NCBI RefSeq assembly: GCF_003003255.1
Contig: NZ_PVTD01000001.1
Span: forward strand, 248,001 to 312,000
DNA length: 64,000 bases
Source: Aliiruegeria haliotis
GTDB lineage: Bacteria; Pseudomonadota; Alphaproteobacteria; Rhodobacterales; Rhodobacteraceae
Direction: 5' to 3'
In this document: positions 44,475 to 53,547 of the stretch, piece after piece
Position numbering within the stretch: the stretch's first letter is position 1
Layout of the letters: each line of letters begins with the position of its first letter
Translations under genes and position numbers: made by a program
The notes under the pieces: model-generated
Told to the model about the DNA's origin: nothing
The model's input: only the letters and a program-made list of their open reading frames with translations
The model's database searches: none

Positions 44475-46945
44475 TCCGCTGCGGAATCCGTCTCTGTGGC
44501 TGTCTCCGCGCTGTCGGTGCGATCCCCGTCCTGTTCGGTTCCGTGATCCGATCCGGACTCCGGGTCAGGGTCGGGCGGGAAGGCGGGCTTTGCGATCAGG
44601 TTCGCCATCAACCGGAACCCGCCGAGCACCAGTTTTTCCATCTGGTGGTGCAGGATCAGCGCGCAGTGCACATGGCGACCCTGCCCGATGCGTGCGGCCA
44701 GAAGGGCGCCCTGGTGCGGTGTTTCCTCCGGGTCGGCCATCTCCAGCAGCGGTTCGTAGGCCTCGTCCCAGGATTTCGCGAAATAGAGCCCGCGTTCCTT
44801 GTGCCAGCCTGCCCAATCCTCCGCGCCGATTGTGTTAGGCGTGTTCAGCAGGGCGTGTTCGGGCGAGAGGCAGGTAACCTCTGCCGTTTCGTCGGTGACG
44901 CGCCAGCGCAGGCTGGGCTGGCCGATCTCCAGCCGCCTCGGCGGCGTGCTGTCGGGATCCCAGTTGTCCCAGGGACGGTGGTAGAGGGTCACCAGGTTGC
45001 CACCGGCCTCGACCCAGGCGTGAAGGCGGGGCAAGGCGGCCTGCAACGCCTCCCGGAAGCGGATCGCGAAGATGCCGACCACGATGGTGTCCAGCCCCTC
45101 CAGAACGGCCTCGTCCGTCAGGTCGCTGTCCGAAAGCTCCCGCGACTCCGCGCCCATCGCGGCGAGCCAATGCGCGACACGGTCATTGCCAGCGCCGACA
45201 TAGCCGACGCGGGTCTCGGGAACGGAAACCTCCAGCACACGCAGCTTCAGCGCGGCGGGAAAGGCGCGGGCCCGCGGGGCGATGTGCGGGTGGGCGATGC
45301 GGCGAACCGTCATCGCCGGGTGGCCGTCGAGCGTCAACGGGATCTCGATCAGGCCGGGGTCCAGTGTCTCCGGCGGGTGCAGGTCGAAACCGCGGTCGGT
45401 CCGGTCCGCGCGCCAGCCTTCTGGCAGCACCAGCGCCGGGGTGGCGGTGGCCGGGTGGATGTCCGAGAGCGTCAGCGTAATCACCCGGGGCGCCGCGGTG
45501 GTCATGACCCAGGTCGACGGTGCGAGCGTCGCCGTGGCGGCGGGCAGGGCAACCGGCGTGACCTCCAGCGGCAGGTGGCTCACGCTTTCCTGCCCAAGCG
45601 CAGTGACCTTCACCCGCAGCGCAGGGGCGCGGGGGGTGGCGGGGTCATGCACCGGGGGATAGCAATCGGAGGGTGGCGCCGAGGGCGCGAGGCGAAGACC
45701 ATCCGTGGTCGCCTTCCAGCCGTCGGGCAGTTCCATCGAAACATCCAGCGTCTCCGCCAGGCCCTGCCGCGTCTCGATGGTGAGCGAGGTTTCCTGCCCC
45801 GGGTGCAGCCAGTCGTCCCCGGCACGCCCGATCACCTCGACCTCGGCGGCGAGGCGGATGACCCGGGCCAGTTGCTGTTCCTTGCGGCGCAGCCGGTGCA
45901 TCACCGTGGCGGCGGCCCTGTCGGGGCACATGGCAATGGCTTCCCGCAGGTGGCGCAGCGCGTTGCTGGCGTGGTCCAGAACGCCATGGCTGTCGGGGAA
46001 GGCCGAGAGCGCATTGTCGATATCCCGCTGCGCCAGCGAGAGCGCGCCGGTCAGCACCGGCGCCCCGGCATATTGCGGCAGGTCGCGCAGGGTGGCCGGC
46101 AACCCGGCGCGGATGTCGTCCTCCGGACCGTCCACGACGCTGCGGGCCAGGTGCAGCGGCCAGTCGCGCTCCTCTCCGGCGGCGATCCAGCGGCCCATGG
46201 CCTGCGTGCGGTGGAAGGCGCGTGACTGCTGGCCGATCCGCTCCCAGCTCCAGCCGGAGACCGGGTCGCGTCCCTTTGCCTTGATGGTCAGGCTCGCGGG
46301 CGGGGGCGGCAGGTCGTCGTCATAGGCCTGTCCCGCCCCGGACCATGCCGGCAGATAGAGCTTGGAGACCTGCCAGGGCGGCAGGCTGCTGCCGGAAAAC
46401 TCCGGGTCGGCGGCGGCCTCCATCACCTTGTGCGCGGTCTCTGTCATCGCGCGGTGGTGGCCGTGCTGGCCGGGGATGTCGAGGAAGGTCGGGCAGAGGA
46501 TGTCCGGCCGTTCCTCCCGCACGATGCGCACGAAACGGCGCAGCGTGCGCGACGTGCCCCACTTGCCCAGCGTCTCCTTGCCGGACTTGGAGAACCCGAA
46601 ATCGAAGATCGCGTCTTCGGGCGTTTCCGACAGCCAGTAGAGCCGCATGTCGAGCACATCGGCGGCACGTTCCATCTCTGCGGTGCGCAGGACGCCGAGG
46701 TCCTCCGTGATCTCGGTGCCAATGTCGTTCTGCCCGCCTTCGCCCCGGTTGGCGCAGGCATAGGACAACGCGAAGCCGTCGCGGAATGTCATCGCGGCCA
46801 GCATCGCCGAGGTCTCGTCGTCGGGATGCGCGCCGGAATTCATGAACGAGATAGTCGAGGTCAGCGGGCGCAGCGCCCACCAGAGTTGCAGGATGCGCGG
46901 TTGGCTGGCCTCGCGCAGGATGCGGTCAGGATCAGAAAGCGGCAT
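44471..46945 (-). CDS. Large PIG-L-type N-deacetylase with ThuA-like C-terminal domain
   Basis: An 824-residue multidomain protein. Residues about 30-270 are a PIG-L/LmbE deacetylase with the zinc motif AHPDDE at 39-44, an ACANRGEGGQND loop and a distal HGHHRAM segment providing metal ligands. These enzymes remove N-acetyl groups from amino sugars using zinc. A helical stretch and a beta-sandwich region (about 360-585, repeats of the NEW/NPCBM-associated kind) follow, then a flavodoxin-like ThuA/glutamine-amidotransferase-like domain (about 590-790, opening RVGYVGAGNDRVAHWL). The tail is acidic and Thr/Asp-rich. There is no signal peptide, so it is cytoplasmic. The ATG at 46945 is the first start with a purine-rich AGGA upstream. 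It is coupled to the EamA transporter downstream and lies behind the ROK regulator, facing a sugar ABC operon. Confidence 0.8.
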   Translation of the reverse strand: MPLSDPDRILREASQPRILQLWWALRPLTSTISFMNSGAHPDDETSAMLAAMTFRDGFALSYACANRGEGGQNDIGTEITEDLGVLRTAEMERAADVLDMRLYWLSETPEDAIFDFGFSKSGKETLGKWGTSRTLRRFVRIVREERPDILCPTFLDIPGQHGHHRAMTETAHKVMEAAADPEFSGSSLPPWQVSKLYLPAWSGAGQAYDDDLPPPPASLTIKAKGRDPVSGWSWERIGQQSRAFHRTQAMGRWIAAGEERDWPLHLARSVVDGPEDDIRAGLPATLRDLPQYAGAPVLTGALSLAQRDIDNALSAFPDSHGVLDHASNALRHLREAIAMCPDRAAATVMHRLRRKEQQLARVIRLAAEVEVIGRAGDDWLHPGQETSLTIETRQGLAETLDVSMELPDGWKATTDGLRLAPSAPPSDCYPPVHDPATPRAPALRVKVTALGQESVSHLPLEVTPVALPAATATLAPSTWVMTTAAPRVITLTLSDIHPATATPALVLPEGWRADRTDRGFDLHPPETLDPGLIEIPLTLDGHPAMTVRRIAHPHIAPRARAFPAALKLRVLEVSVPETRVGYVGAGNDRVAHWLAAMGAESRELSDSDLTDEAVLEGLDTIVVGIFAIRFREALQAALPRLHAWVEAGGNLVTLYHRPWDNWDPDSTPPRRLEIGQPSLRWRVTDETAEVTCLSPEHALLNTPNTIGAEDWAGWHKERGLYFAKSWDEAYEPLLEMADPEETPHQGALLAARIGQGRHVHCALILHHQMEKLVLGGFRLMANLIAKPAFPPDPDPESGSDHGTEQDGDRTDSAETATETDSAAE

Positions 46946-47222
46946 GGGCGGGTCCTGGGCTGCGTGGATCTGGGCATGTCGGGCGGTACAGGGCGGACGG
47001 TGGCGGCGCGGAGGTCGGTGTGCGCAGGCCGCACGCGGTCGGGCGCGCCGGTGCCGCAAGGTGGCTGTCTCTGTGGCCGTCGCATGCCCCCCCCACCACC
47101 GGAATACGGTCCTCGCAAAGGGCGCAACAGCGTCCCGCACGCCGGGGCAGGGCAACGTCCTGTGTCCGGCCATCTGCACATCGCGCAACGCGCATTTCCA
47201 TCGTCTGCACCACGTCCACTCC

Positions 47223-48398
47223 CTAATGCCCCGCCGGAATCTGCGGGGTGAACCGCTGGTTGATCACCAGCGCCGCGGCCCCACGCGCCGCCGTCATCGG
47301 TCCCGAACGGCCGCGCAGGAGCCGGGGCACATTCCGATCCGCCCGGTTGGAGACAGAATGCTCCGAGAGCGTCACCGAGTCGATGAGGTGATCGAGGATT
47401 CCTTCCGGCATCGCACCGCCGAGGATGATCGTCTGCGGATCCAGGAGGTTCTCGATCATCGCGACAGCATGGGAAAAGGGCTCGGCCGCGCGGTCCAGCC
47501 ACTGCCGAAGATGCGGGTTGGCCTCGCGGTACAGGGTTTCGAGTTGCCCGCCGGTGGTGGCATGCACGCCCCTCCGCGCGAGGTGTTTCTGTGCCGCCAC
47601 CCGGCTGACCGCATGTTCGAGCACCACCGCGCCGTCCGGACCGGGCACCATGGCATGGCCGATCTCTCCGGCATTGCCGAACGCGCCGCGCATCAGCCGC
47701 CGATCCTGCACCAGCCCGAGGCCGAGCCCCGCGCCGAAATACAGATAGGCATAGGTGTGCAACTCCCGTGCGACGCCCGCGACCCGTTCCGCCATGGCCG
47801 CCGCATTGGCGTCGTTTTCCACCATGACTGGCAGGTCGAGCCGCTCGGCCAGCCAGGAGGCGACGTCGAGCTGCTGCCATTCGGGCAGTTCGGAGGCGCT
47901 GTCGGACAGGCCGGTCGTGCCGAAGGGCCCGGGCAGAACCACGCCTGCGCCGAGCAGTTTTTGCGCCGGAACGCGGGCCGACCTCAGCGCCGTGTCGCGC
48001 AAGTCCCTGATTCGGGTGCAGACCCAGTCGGGCGAGGTCGTGTCGAGCGTCTCCCGCAGCGCACAAAGCTCCTGTCCGGCAAGATCCAGCACCGAGATCA
48101 GCAGCGCATCGGGCCGGATCTCCACGCCGAGGGCGAAGCCGCCTTTCGGGTTGAGCGCATAGAGCAGCGCCGGCAATCCGCGCCCGGCGGAGCGGCGGCC
48201 GTCCTCCACCAGCAGCCCGTCGGCCACCAGTTCGGCAATGATATTGGAAACCGCCTGCGTCGACAGCCCGGTGGCGCGGGCGATCTCCGCCCGTCCGATC
48301 TTCCCGGCATCGCGCACCTTGTCGAGCACCACGCGGCGGTTGTGGCTGCGCGAACGGCCGGCATTTGCACCCCTGACTGTATCGCTGCGTGCGGTCAT
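47223..48398 (-). CDS. ROK-family transcriptional repressor lacking the zinc motif
   Basis: A 391-residue NagC/XylR-type regulator. An N-terminal helix-turn-helix (AEIARATGLSTQAVSNIIAE) precedes a sugar-kinase-like ROK domain with VENDANAAA (sugar-binding Asp) and NAGEIGHAMV (ExGH). The ROK zinc signature CxCGxxGCxE is absent: its place reads PGPDGAVVLEHAV with no cysteine. The ATP phosphate motif is also degraded, so it should sense a sugar without phosphorylating it. It is divergent from the sugar ABC operon across 130 bases holding a long inverted repeat. There is no clear ribosome-binding site before the ATG at 48398. Confidence 0.88.
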   Translation of the reverse strand: MTARSDTVRGANAGRSRSHNRRVVLDKVRDAGKIGRAEIARATGLSTQAVSNIIAELVADGLLVEDGRRSAGRGLPALLYALNPKGGFALGVEIRPDALLISVLDLAGQELCALRETLDTTSPDWVCTRIRDLRDTALRSARVPAQKLLGAGVVLPGPFGTTGLSDSASELPEWQQLDVASWLAERLDLPVMVENDANAAAMAERVAGVARELHTYAYLYFGAGLGLGLVQDRRLMRGAFGNAGEIGHAMVPGPDGAVVLEHAVSRVAAQKHLARRGVHATTGGQLETLYREANPHLRQWLDRAAEPFSHAVAMIENLLDPQTIILGGAMPEGILDHLIDSVTLSEHSVSNRADRNVPRLLRGRSGPMTAARGAAALVINQRFTPQIPAGH

Positions 48399-48409
48399 GA
48401 AATCGGATT

Positions 48410-48445
48410 AACTCAAGTCACTTGATAACTCAATCGACTTGAGTT
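48410..48445. promoter_or_regulatory. Inverted repeat AACTCAAGTC-N16-GACTTGAGTT, ROK operator
   Basis: Perfect 10-bp arms 16 bases apart, in the AT-rich gap between the ROK gene and the binding-protein gene. The spacer holds further half-sites (ACTTGA, ACTCAA). The ROK dimer is the obvious candidate to bind here and control both directions. Confidence 0.7.
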
Positions 48446-48530
48446 TTTATGAGGGCAGTAGACCTCCAGCATCCACGACCGCAGACCCGTCCGGGACGTG
48501 ACGGGCTCGGTGTCAACAGGGAGACATCAC

Positions 48531-49790
48531 ATGGGTATCACCTCGCTCAAAAGGGCGGCCCTTGCCGCCGCAACCTCTGCCGCCGCGCTGTTCGCGGGCG
48601 CCGCGAACGCGGTCGAGATCGAGTACTGGCAGTATTTCTTCGACGCGCGCGTCGCCGCGATGGAGCAACTGATCGAGAATTTCCAGGCGGAGAACCCGGA
48701 CATCACCGTGAAGATGACCCACTTCCCCTATGCCGATTACCGGACCAAGGTCGCCGCGGCGATTCCGGCTGGCGAAGGGCCGGATGTGGTGCAGCTCTTC
48801 TACGGGTGGCTCAATGACTATGTGGAGGCCGAGCTGATCCAGCCGCTGCCTGCGGAGGCCTTTCCGGTCGAGACGATCGATTCCGAGTTCTTCCCGATGG
48901 TGCAGGCGATGAAGGGCGACGGGGCCTACTGGGCGCTGCCCACCGCCGTGCGCTCGCTGGCGCTGTTCTACAACGAGCGGCTCTTCGAGGAGGCCGGCAT
49001 CGAAGGACCACCCGCAACACTCGACGAGTTGGTGGAAACCGCGAAGAAGCTGACCAAGGCCGACGGGGCCGGGAACCTGACACAGGTCGGCATCACCGCC
49101 GGGATGACCGCACAGGATCACCACTGGTTCCGCGAAGTGCTGGTGCGCCAGTTCGGCGGCGAGCCCTATCTCGACGATTACAAGACCGTGAACTACGCGG
49201 GCGAGGCCGGGGTCAAGGCACTGGAGTTCTACACCGGGCTGGCCAACACGGAGAAGGTGACCGCCTTCGGGTTCATGGATGAGCCCCAGGCAGCGTTCAA
49301 GGCCGGCCGCGCCGGCATGCATATCGACGGGTCCTTCCGTATCGGCTCTCTCAACAAGCAGCGCGGGCTGAAATGGGGCGTGGCAGAGCTTCCGGCCGGG
49401 CCCGATGGCACGCAGTCCAACTACTCGTCCTACTGGGTGAATGCCGTCACCACGAAGGCCGAAGGCGAGAAGTACGACGCCGCGCTGAAGTTCATGGCCT
49501 ACATCACCTCCGACGAGGCGATGCAGATCTGGCTCGACACGGTGGGCGAGCTTCCCGCCAAGCCGTCCGTCGGCATGACCGAGAAGAACGCCTCCGACCC
49601 GGTCTTCGGGCCGTTCATCCGGGGCCTCGAATATGCCCACACCACCAAGTTCGTCAATGAATCCGGCCAGCGGCAGGTTCTGGTGGACGCGGTCGAGCGG
49701 ATCAACCTCGAAGGCGCATCGGTCGCCGACAGCCTCGCCGCCGCCGCCGAGGAAGAGCAGAAGATCCTCGACGAATACTACAACAAGTAA
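48531..49790 (+). CDS. Sugar-type ABC transporter periplasmic binding protein
   Basis: Family 1 (MalE/UgpB-like) solute receptor, 419 residues with a Sec signal peptide (to AGAANAVE). The mature opening VEIEYWQYFFDARVAAMEQL and WALPTAVRSLALFYNERLFEEAG are typical of carbohydrate receptors. The ligand is unknown; the catabolic genes downstream suggest a sugar acid or substituted amino sugar. AGGGAG precedes the ATG at 48531. A strong hairpin follows the gene. Confidence 0.9.
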   Translation: MGITSLKRAALAAATSAAALFAGAANAVEIEYWQYFFDARVAAMEQLIENFQAENPDITVKMTHFPYADYRTKVAAAIPAGEGPDVVQLFYGWLNDYVEAELIQPLPAEAFPVETIDSEFFPMVQAMKGDGAYWALPTAVRSLALFYNERLFEEAGIEGPPATLDELVETAKKLTKADGAGNLTQVGITAGMTAQDHHWFREVLVRQFGGEPYLDDYKTVNYAGEAGVKALEFYTGLANTEKVTAFGFMDEPQAAFKAGRAGMHIDGSFRIGSLNKQRGLKWGVAELPAGPDGTQSNYSSYWVNAVTTKAEGEKYDAALKFMAYITSDEAMQIWLDTVGELPAKPSVGMTEKNASDPVFGPFIRGLEYAHTTKFVNESGQRQVLVDAVERINLEGASVADSLAAAAEEEQKILDEYYNK

Positions 49791-49807
49791 GCTCCTCCTG
49801 ATCGACT

Positions 49808-49834
49808 GGGGCCCCGTCGCGGGGCCCCTTCTTT
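49808..49834 (+). terminator. Hairpin between binding-protein and permease genes
   Basis: GGGGCCCC and GGGGCCCC (self-complementary arms) pair around GTCGC, followed by TTCTTT. It lies in the same place as the hairpin after potF and is probably a partial terminator that favours binding-protein expression. Confidence 0.75.
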
Positions 49835-49856
49835 CCACTTGGGCACCGGGCCTTCA

Positions 49857-50747
49857 ATGTACCGCAATCTCTCCATCCGCCAGAAGCAGATCGTCTGGGC
49901 ATGGGCGTTCCTCGCCGTGCCGGTCCTCTTCTACAGCGTGATCCGCTTCTACCCGACGGGCAATGCGATCCTGATCTCGTTCCAGGACTGGAACCTGCTG
50001 GGCAAACGCACGTGGACCGGCTGGGAAAACTACATCAAGCTCGTCAATGACCCGGTGTTCTGGAAAGTGTTCAAGAATACCTTTGTCTACCTGATCCTCG
50101 GCACGCCGATCTCGCTGGTGATCAGCTTCGTGATCGCCTACCACCTCGACAAGCTGCGCTTCATGCACGGCTTCCTGAGGATGCTCTATTTCCTGCCCTT
50201 CATGACCTCCGCCGTGGCGATGGCCTGGGTCTGGCGCTGGTTCTACCAGCCAGTGCCAATCGGGCTGTTCAACAACCTGCTGGCCAGTGTCGGCATCCCG
50301 CAGATTGCGTTCCTGAACTCCACCACCAACGCGTTGCCGTCAGTCCTTGCGCCCGCCGTCTGGGCCGGGCTTGGCTTCCAGATCATCATCTTCATGGCCG
50401 GGCTGCGCGCCATTCCGCGCAGCTATTACGAGGCCGCGCGGATCGACGGGGTCTCCAACTGGACGGTCCTGTGGGAGATCACGATTCCGCTGCTGCGCTC
50501 CACCATCGTCTTCATCGTCGTCTTCAGCTCCATCGGCTTCCTGCGGATCTTCGACCATGTCTTCAACATGACGACGAACAACCCGGGCGGGCCGCTGAAC
50601 GCCACCAAGCCGCTGGTGCTGATGATCTACGAAAGCGCCTTCACCAACTACGACATGGGCTATGCCGCCGCGCAGACGGTGGTGCTCTTCCTGATCCTGC
50701 TGGCGGTTTCTCTGCTGCAACTCTACCTGTTGAGGGACAGCAAATGA
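49857..50747 (+). CDS. Sugar ABC transporter permease (first)
   Basis: A 296-residue MalF/UgpA-type permease with six membrane helices and the ATPase-docking loop YYEAARIDGVSNWTVLWEITIPLL. The opening is RQKQIVWAWAFLAVPVLFY. The ATG at 49857 is preferred to an upstream in-frame ATG close to the hairpin. Its stop overlaps the next permease start (ATGA). Confidence 0.92.
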   Translation: MYRNLSIRQKQIVWAWAFLAVPVLFYSVIRFYPTGNAILISFQDWNLLGKRTWTGWENYIKLVNDPVFWKVFKNTFVYLILGTPISLVISFVIAYHLDKLRFMHGFLRMLYFLPFMTSAVAMAWVWRWFYQPVPIGLFNNLLASVGIPQIAFLNSTTNALPSVLAPAVWAGLGFQIIIFMAGLRAIPRSYYEAARIDGVSNWTVLWEITIPLLRSTIVFIVVFSSIGFLRIFDHVFNMTTNNPGGPLNATKPLVLMIYESAFTNYDMGYAAAQTVVLFLILLAVSLLQLYLLRDSK

Positions 50748-51619
50748 GCGATACCGCCATCCGGGCCTCCTCCGAGACGCTGCTGGCCACCAAGGCGCCG
50801 AAACGCCCCGCCAACATGGGACAGATCCTGCGCTGGCTGATCCTGTTCCTTGGCGGGATCGCGATGATCATGCCGATCGTCTACATGCTTTCCACGTCGC
50901 TGAAATGGCCGCACGAGGTCTATGACGTGAACCTCGTCCCCAAGGAGCCGACGCTCGACAATTACCGCTTTGTCCTTGAGGACGGGCGCTTCTATGGCTG
51001 GTTCATCAACTCGCTGGTCATCGCCACGATCACCACGATCTGCAACCTCTTCTTCGACAGCCTCGTCGGCTACACCCTGTGCAAGTTCCGCTTCCCCGGG
51101 CGCTACATCGTCTTCATCGCCATCCTTTCGACGCTGATGATCCCGACGGAGATGCTGGTGATCCCGTGGTACCTGATGAGCCAGCAGTTCGGCTGGCTGG
51201 ACACCTACTGGGGCATCATGTTCCCCGGGCTGATGACCGCTTTCGGCACCTTCCTGATGAAGCAGTTCTTCGAGACCGTGCCGAACGATTTCATCGAGGC
51301 CGCGCGGATCGACGGGCTGAACGAGCTGGAGATCTGGTGGACCGTCGCCATGCCGCTTGTGCGCCCGGCGCTCGCCGCGCTGGCGATCTTCGTCTTCCTC
51401 GGCAACTGGACCGCATTCATCTGGCCGCTGATCGTCACCAACTCGGTGGAAATGTACACGCTGCCCGTTGGGCTGTCGTCCTTCGGGGACGAGGCCGACG
51501 TGGCCTGGGAGCTGATCATGACCGGTGCCGCGATCTCCACGATCCCGACGTTGGTGGTGTTCCTGATCTTCCAGCGGTTCATCATCCGTGGCGTCGTCAT
51601 GGCGGGTTTGAAGGGATGA
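50744..51619 (+). CDS. Sugar ABC transporter permease (second)
   Basis: A 291-residue MalG/UgpE-type permease with six helices and the docking loop FIEAARIDGLNELEIWWTVAMPL. It starts in an ATGA overlap with the first permease and ends in another with the VOC gene, so the whole run is translationally coupled. With the binding protein and the ATPase at 53.5 kb it forms a complete importer. Confidence 0.92.
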   Translation: MSDTAIRASSETLLATKAPKRPANMGQILRWLILFLGGIAMIMPIVYMLSTSLKWPHEVYDVNLVPKEPTLDNYRFVLEDGRFYGWFINSLVIATITTICNLFFDSLVGYTLCKFRFPGRYIVFIAILSTLMIPTEMLVIPWYLMSQQFGWLDTYWGIMFPGLMTAFGTFLMKQFFETVPNDFIEAARIDGLNELEIWWTVAMPLVRPALAALAIFVFLGNWTAFIWPLIVTNSVEMYTLPVGLSSFGDEADVAWELIMTGAAISTIPTLVVFLIFQRFIIRGVVMAGLKG

Positions 51620-52065
51620 CGCCGCTGGTCCGTACAGATCGGCTGGATCACGTGCATCTCTACGTGCTCGACAGGCCCGCGGCGATCGACTGGTATCATC
51701 GCGTTCTTGGCCTGAAGCCCTTCGGGAAATGGCGGCAGAGCGATCCCGCCCCGGACCATCCGGTGTTTCTGGCACCGGGCACCGGCGGCGCGCATGTGGT
51801 GTCGCTTTTTGTTGGCGACAGGCCGACCGGCGGCGACCGCACCGTTGCCTTCCACGCCGGGGCCGACGCTTTCCTGGCCTTCGCGGCCGCTCTTCCGCAT
51901 GACGACCTGCAGGCGCTCGACGGCACGGCCCTGACCAGCGACCGGCACAACGACTACGGAATGGCGATCACGTTCAAATTCCTCGACCCCGCAGGCAACC
52001 ATCTGGAGCTGGTAACCTATGAACACGACGCCGTCCGGGCGGGGCTGAAGGACATGCTCCCATGA
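51616..52065 (+). CDS. VOC-fold (glyoxalase/dioxygenase-like) protein
   Basis: A 149-residue vicinal-oxygen-chelate protein. It opens with LDHVHLYVLDRPAAIDWYH (metal His in the first beta-alpha-beta module) and ends with NHLELVTYEHD, whose Glu is the usual last metal ligand; a second His occurs in TVAFHAG. VOC enzymes include isomerases, epimerases, dioxygenases and lyases, so the reaction is open. It is coupled by ATGA to the permease before it and the lyase after it, which ties it to metabolism of the imported compound. Confidence 0.8.
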   Translation: MTPLVRTDRLDHVHLYVLDRPAAIDWYHRVLGLKPFGKWRQSDPAPDHPVFLAPGTGGAHVVSLFVGDRPTGGDRTVAFHAGADAFLAFAAALPHDDLQALDGTALTSDRHNDYGMAITFKFLDPAGNHLELVTYEHDAVRAGLKDMLP

Positions 52066-53546
52066 CGGACACCACCACCTTCCCCGACCCGACCTATCGC
52101 GACACGGTGCTGGCCCCGCTCTTCGAAGGGGTGAAGGCGCATTTCGCCGCCGACATGGCACGGATCAACCGGGCGCATCTCGTCATGCTGGCGGAGACCG
52201 GCATCCTCCAGCCGTCCAAGGCGGTGGATCTCGCCCGGGCGTTGCACCGGATCGAGACCGAGGTCGATATTCCGGCGCTCACCTATACCGGAGAACACGA
52301 GGACTACTTCTTCCTCGTCGAGGCGGAGCTGAAGCGGCGGCTGGGCGATCTCGGCGGCGCGCTGCACACGGCGCGGTCGCGCAACGACATGGACCACACG
52401 CTGTTCAAGCTCGCCCTGCAACCAAGGGCGGAGGCGATGCTGGACGCGCTGCGCGGCCTTGCCGATGCCTTGATCGAGAAAGCCAACACGGAGGCCGAAA
52501 CGCTCGTCGTGGCCTATACCCACGGCCAGCCGGCGCAGCCCACGACCTTTGGCCACTACCTCGCCGCCGCTATCGAGGTGCTGCTGCGCGACATCGCCCG
52601 GCTGGAGCAGGCGATGGACGGGCTGGATCACTGCCCGATGGGGGCCGCGGCCATCACCACGTCGGGCTTCCCGGTCGACCGGCACCGCGTGGCAGAACTG
52701 CTCGGGTTTTCGGAGCCGCTGCTGAACTCCTATGGCTGCATCGCCTCCGTCGACTATGTCACCGGGCTCTACTCGGCACTGAAACTGCCCTTCCTGCATC
52801 TTGGCCGCCTGATCCAGGACATGGCCTTCTGGTCCTCCTTCGAGGTCGGGCAGCTCTACGTGCCCAATGCACTGGTACAGATTTCCTCGATCATGCCGCA
52901 GAAGCGCAACCCGGTGCCGATCGAACACATGCGCCACCTTGCCTCCGTCACCGCCGGCCGTTGCGACACCATCGTGAACACGATGCACAACACGCCCTTT
53001 ACCGACATGAATGACAGCGAGGGCGAGGTGCAGCAGGCGGGCTTCGCCGCCTTCGACAGCGGCGGGCGGGTGATCGCGCTGCTGACGGCTTTTCTGCCTG
53101 CCTGTTCGATCAACGCTGACAGGGTGCAGGCCAACACCGACGCCGCCTGCATCACCATCACCGAGCTTGCCGACACGCTGGTGCGCGACGAGGGGCTGAG
53201 CTTCCGGCAGGCCCACGAGGTTGCCGCCGCCACTGCCCGCGCCGTCATCGCGGCCGGGCAACCGCTGCGCGCAGGCTACAGCGCCTTCGCGGAGGCGTTC
53301 TGCGCAGAGACCGGCCAGCCCACGACCCTGGGCGAGGCCGCCTTTGCCGATGCCGTCTCCGCCAGCAGCTTCGTGGAGAAACGCAACCGGCCCGGCGGGC
53401 CGGCTCCCGAGGCGCTGGAGACCGCGCTCACCGGCTATGCCTCCACCCTGTCCCGCTTTTCCGAAACTGCCCTAGCCCGCAAACGCCGTCGAGCCGGCGC
53501 CGACCGTGCACTCGACACTGCCTTTGCCAAACTGATGGAGTCCTGA
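52062..53546 (+). CDS. Argininosuccinate-lyase-family C-N lyase
   Basis: A 494-residue enzyme of the fumarase/aspartase superfamily, ArgH branch. Conserved regions are HTARSRNDMDHT, the THGQPAQPTTFGHYL segment and the signature SSIMPQKRNPVPIEH with the mobile catalytic-serine loop. These enzymes eliminate fumarate from an N-substituted aspartate-like substrate. Placement within a sugar ABC operon, away from arginine genes, and extra C-terminal length argue against true ArgH. Family precedents such as EDDS lyase show that ArgH relatives can act on other N-succinylated compounds. I predict a C-N bond cleavage in the pathway of this locus; the substrate is unknown. It overlaps the VOC gene by ATGA. 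Confidence 0.85.
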   Translation: MTDTTTFPDPTYRDTVLAPLFEGVKAHFAADMARINRAHLVMLAETGILQPSKAVDLARALHRIETEVDIPALTYTGEHEDYFFLVEAELKRRLGDLGGALHTARSRNDMDHTLFKLALQPRAEAMLDALRGLADALIEKANTEAETLVVAYTHGQPAQPTTFGHYLAAAIEVLLRDIARLEQAMDGLDHCPMGAAAITTSGFPVDRHRVAELLGFSEPLLNSYGCIASVDYVTGLYSALKLPFLHLGRLIQDMAFWSSFEVGQLYVPNALVQISSIMPQKRNPVPIEHMRHLASVTAGRCDTIVNTMHNTPFTDMNDSEGEVQQAGFAAFDSGGRVIALLTAFLPACSINADRVQANTDAACITITELADTLVRDEGLSFRQAHEVAAATARAVIAAGQPLRAGYSAFAEAFCAETGQPTTLGEAAFADAVSASSFVEKRNRPGGPAPEALETALTGYASTLSRFSETALARKRRRAGADRALDTAFAKLMES

Positions 53547-53547
53547 C

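Noticed and set aside
52062-53546. Biosynthetic argininosuccinate lyase (argH)
   Set aside because: It is embedded by ATGA overlaps in a sugar ABC operon with no arginine genes nearby, so a catabolic C-N lyase is more likely.
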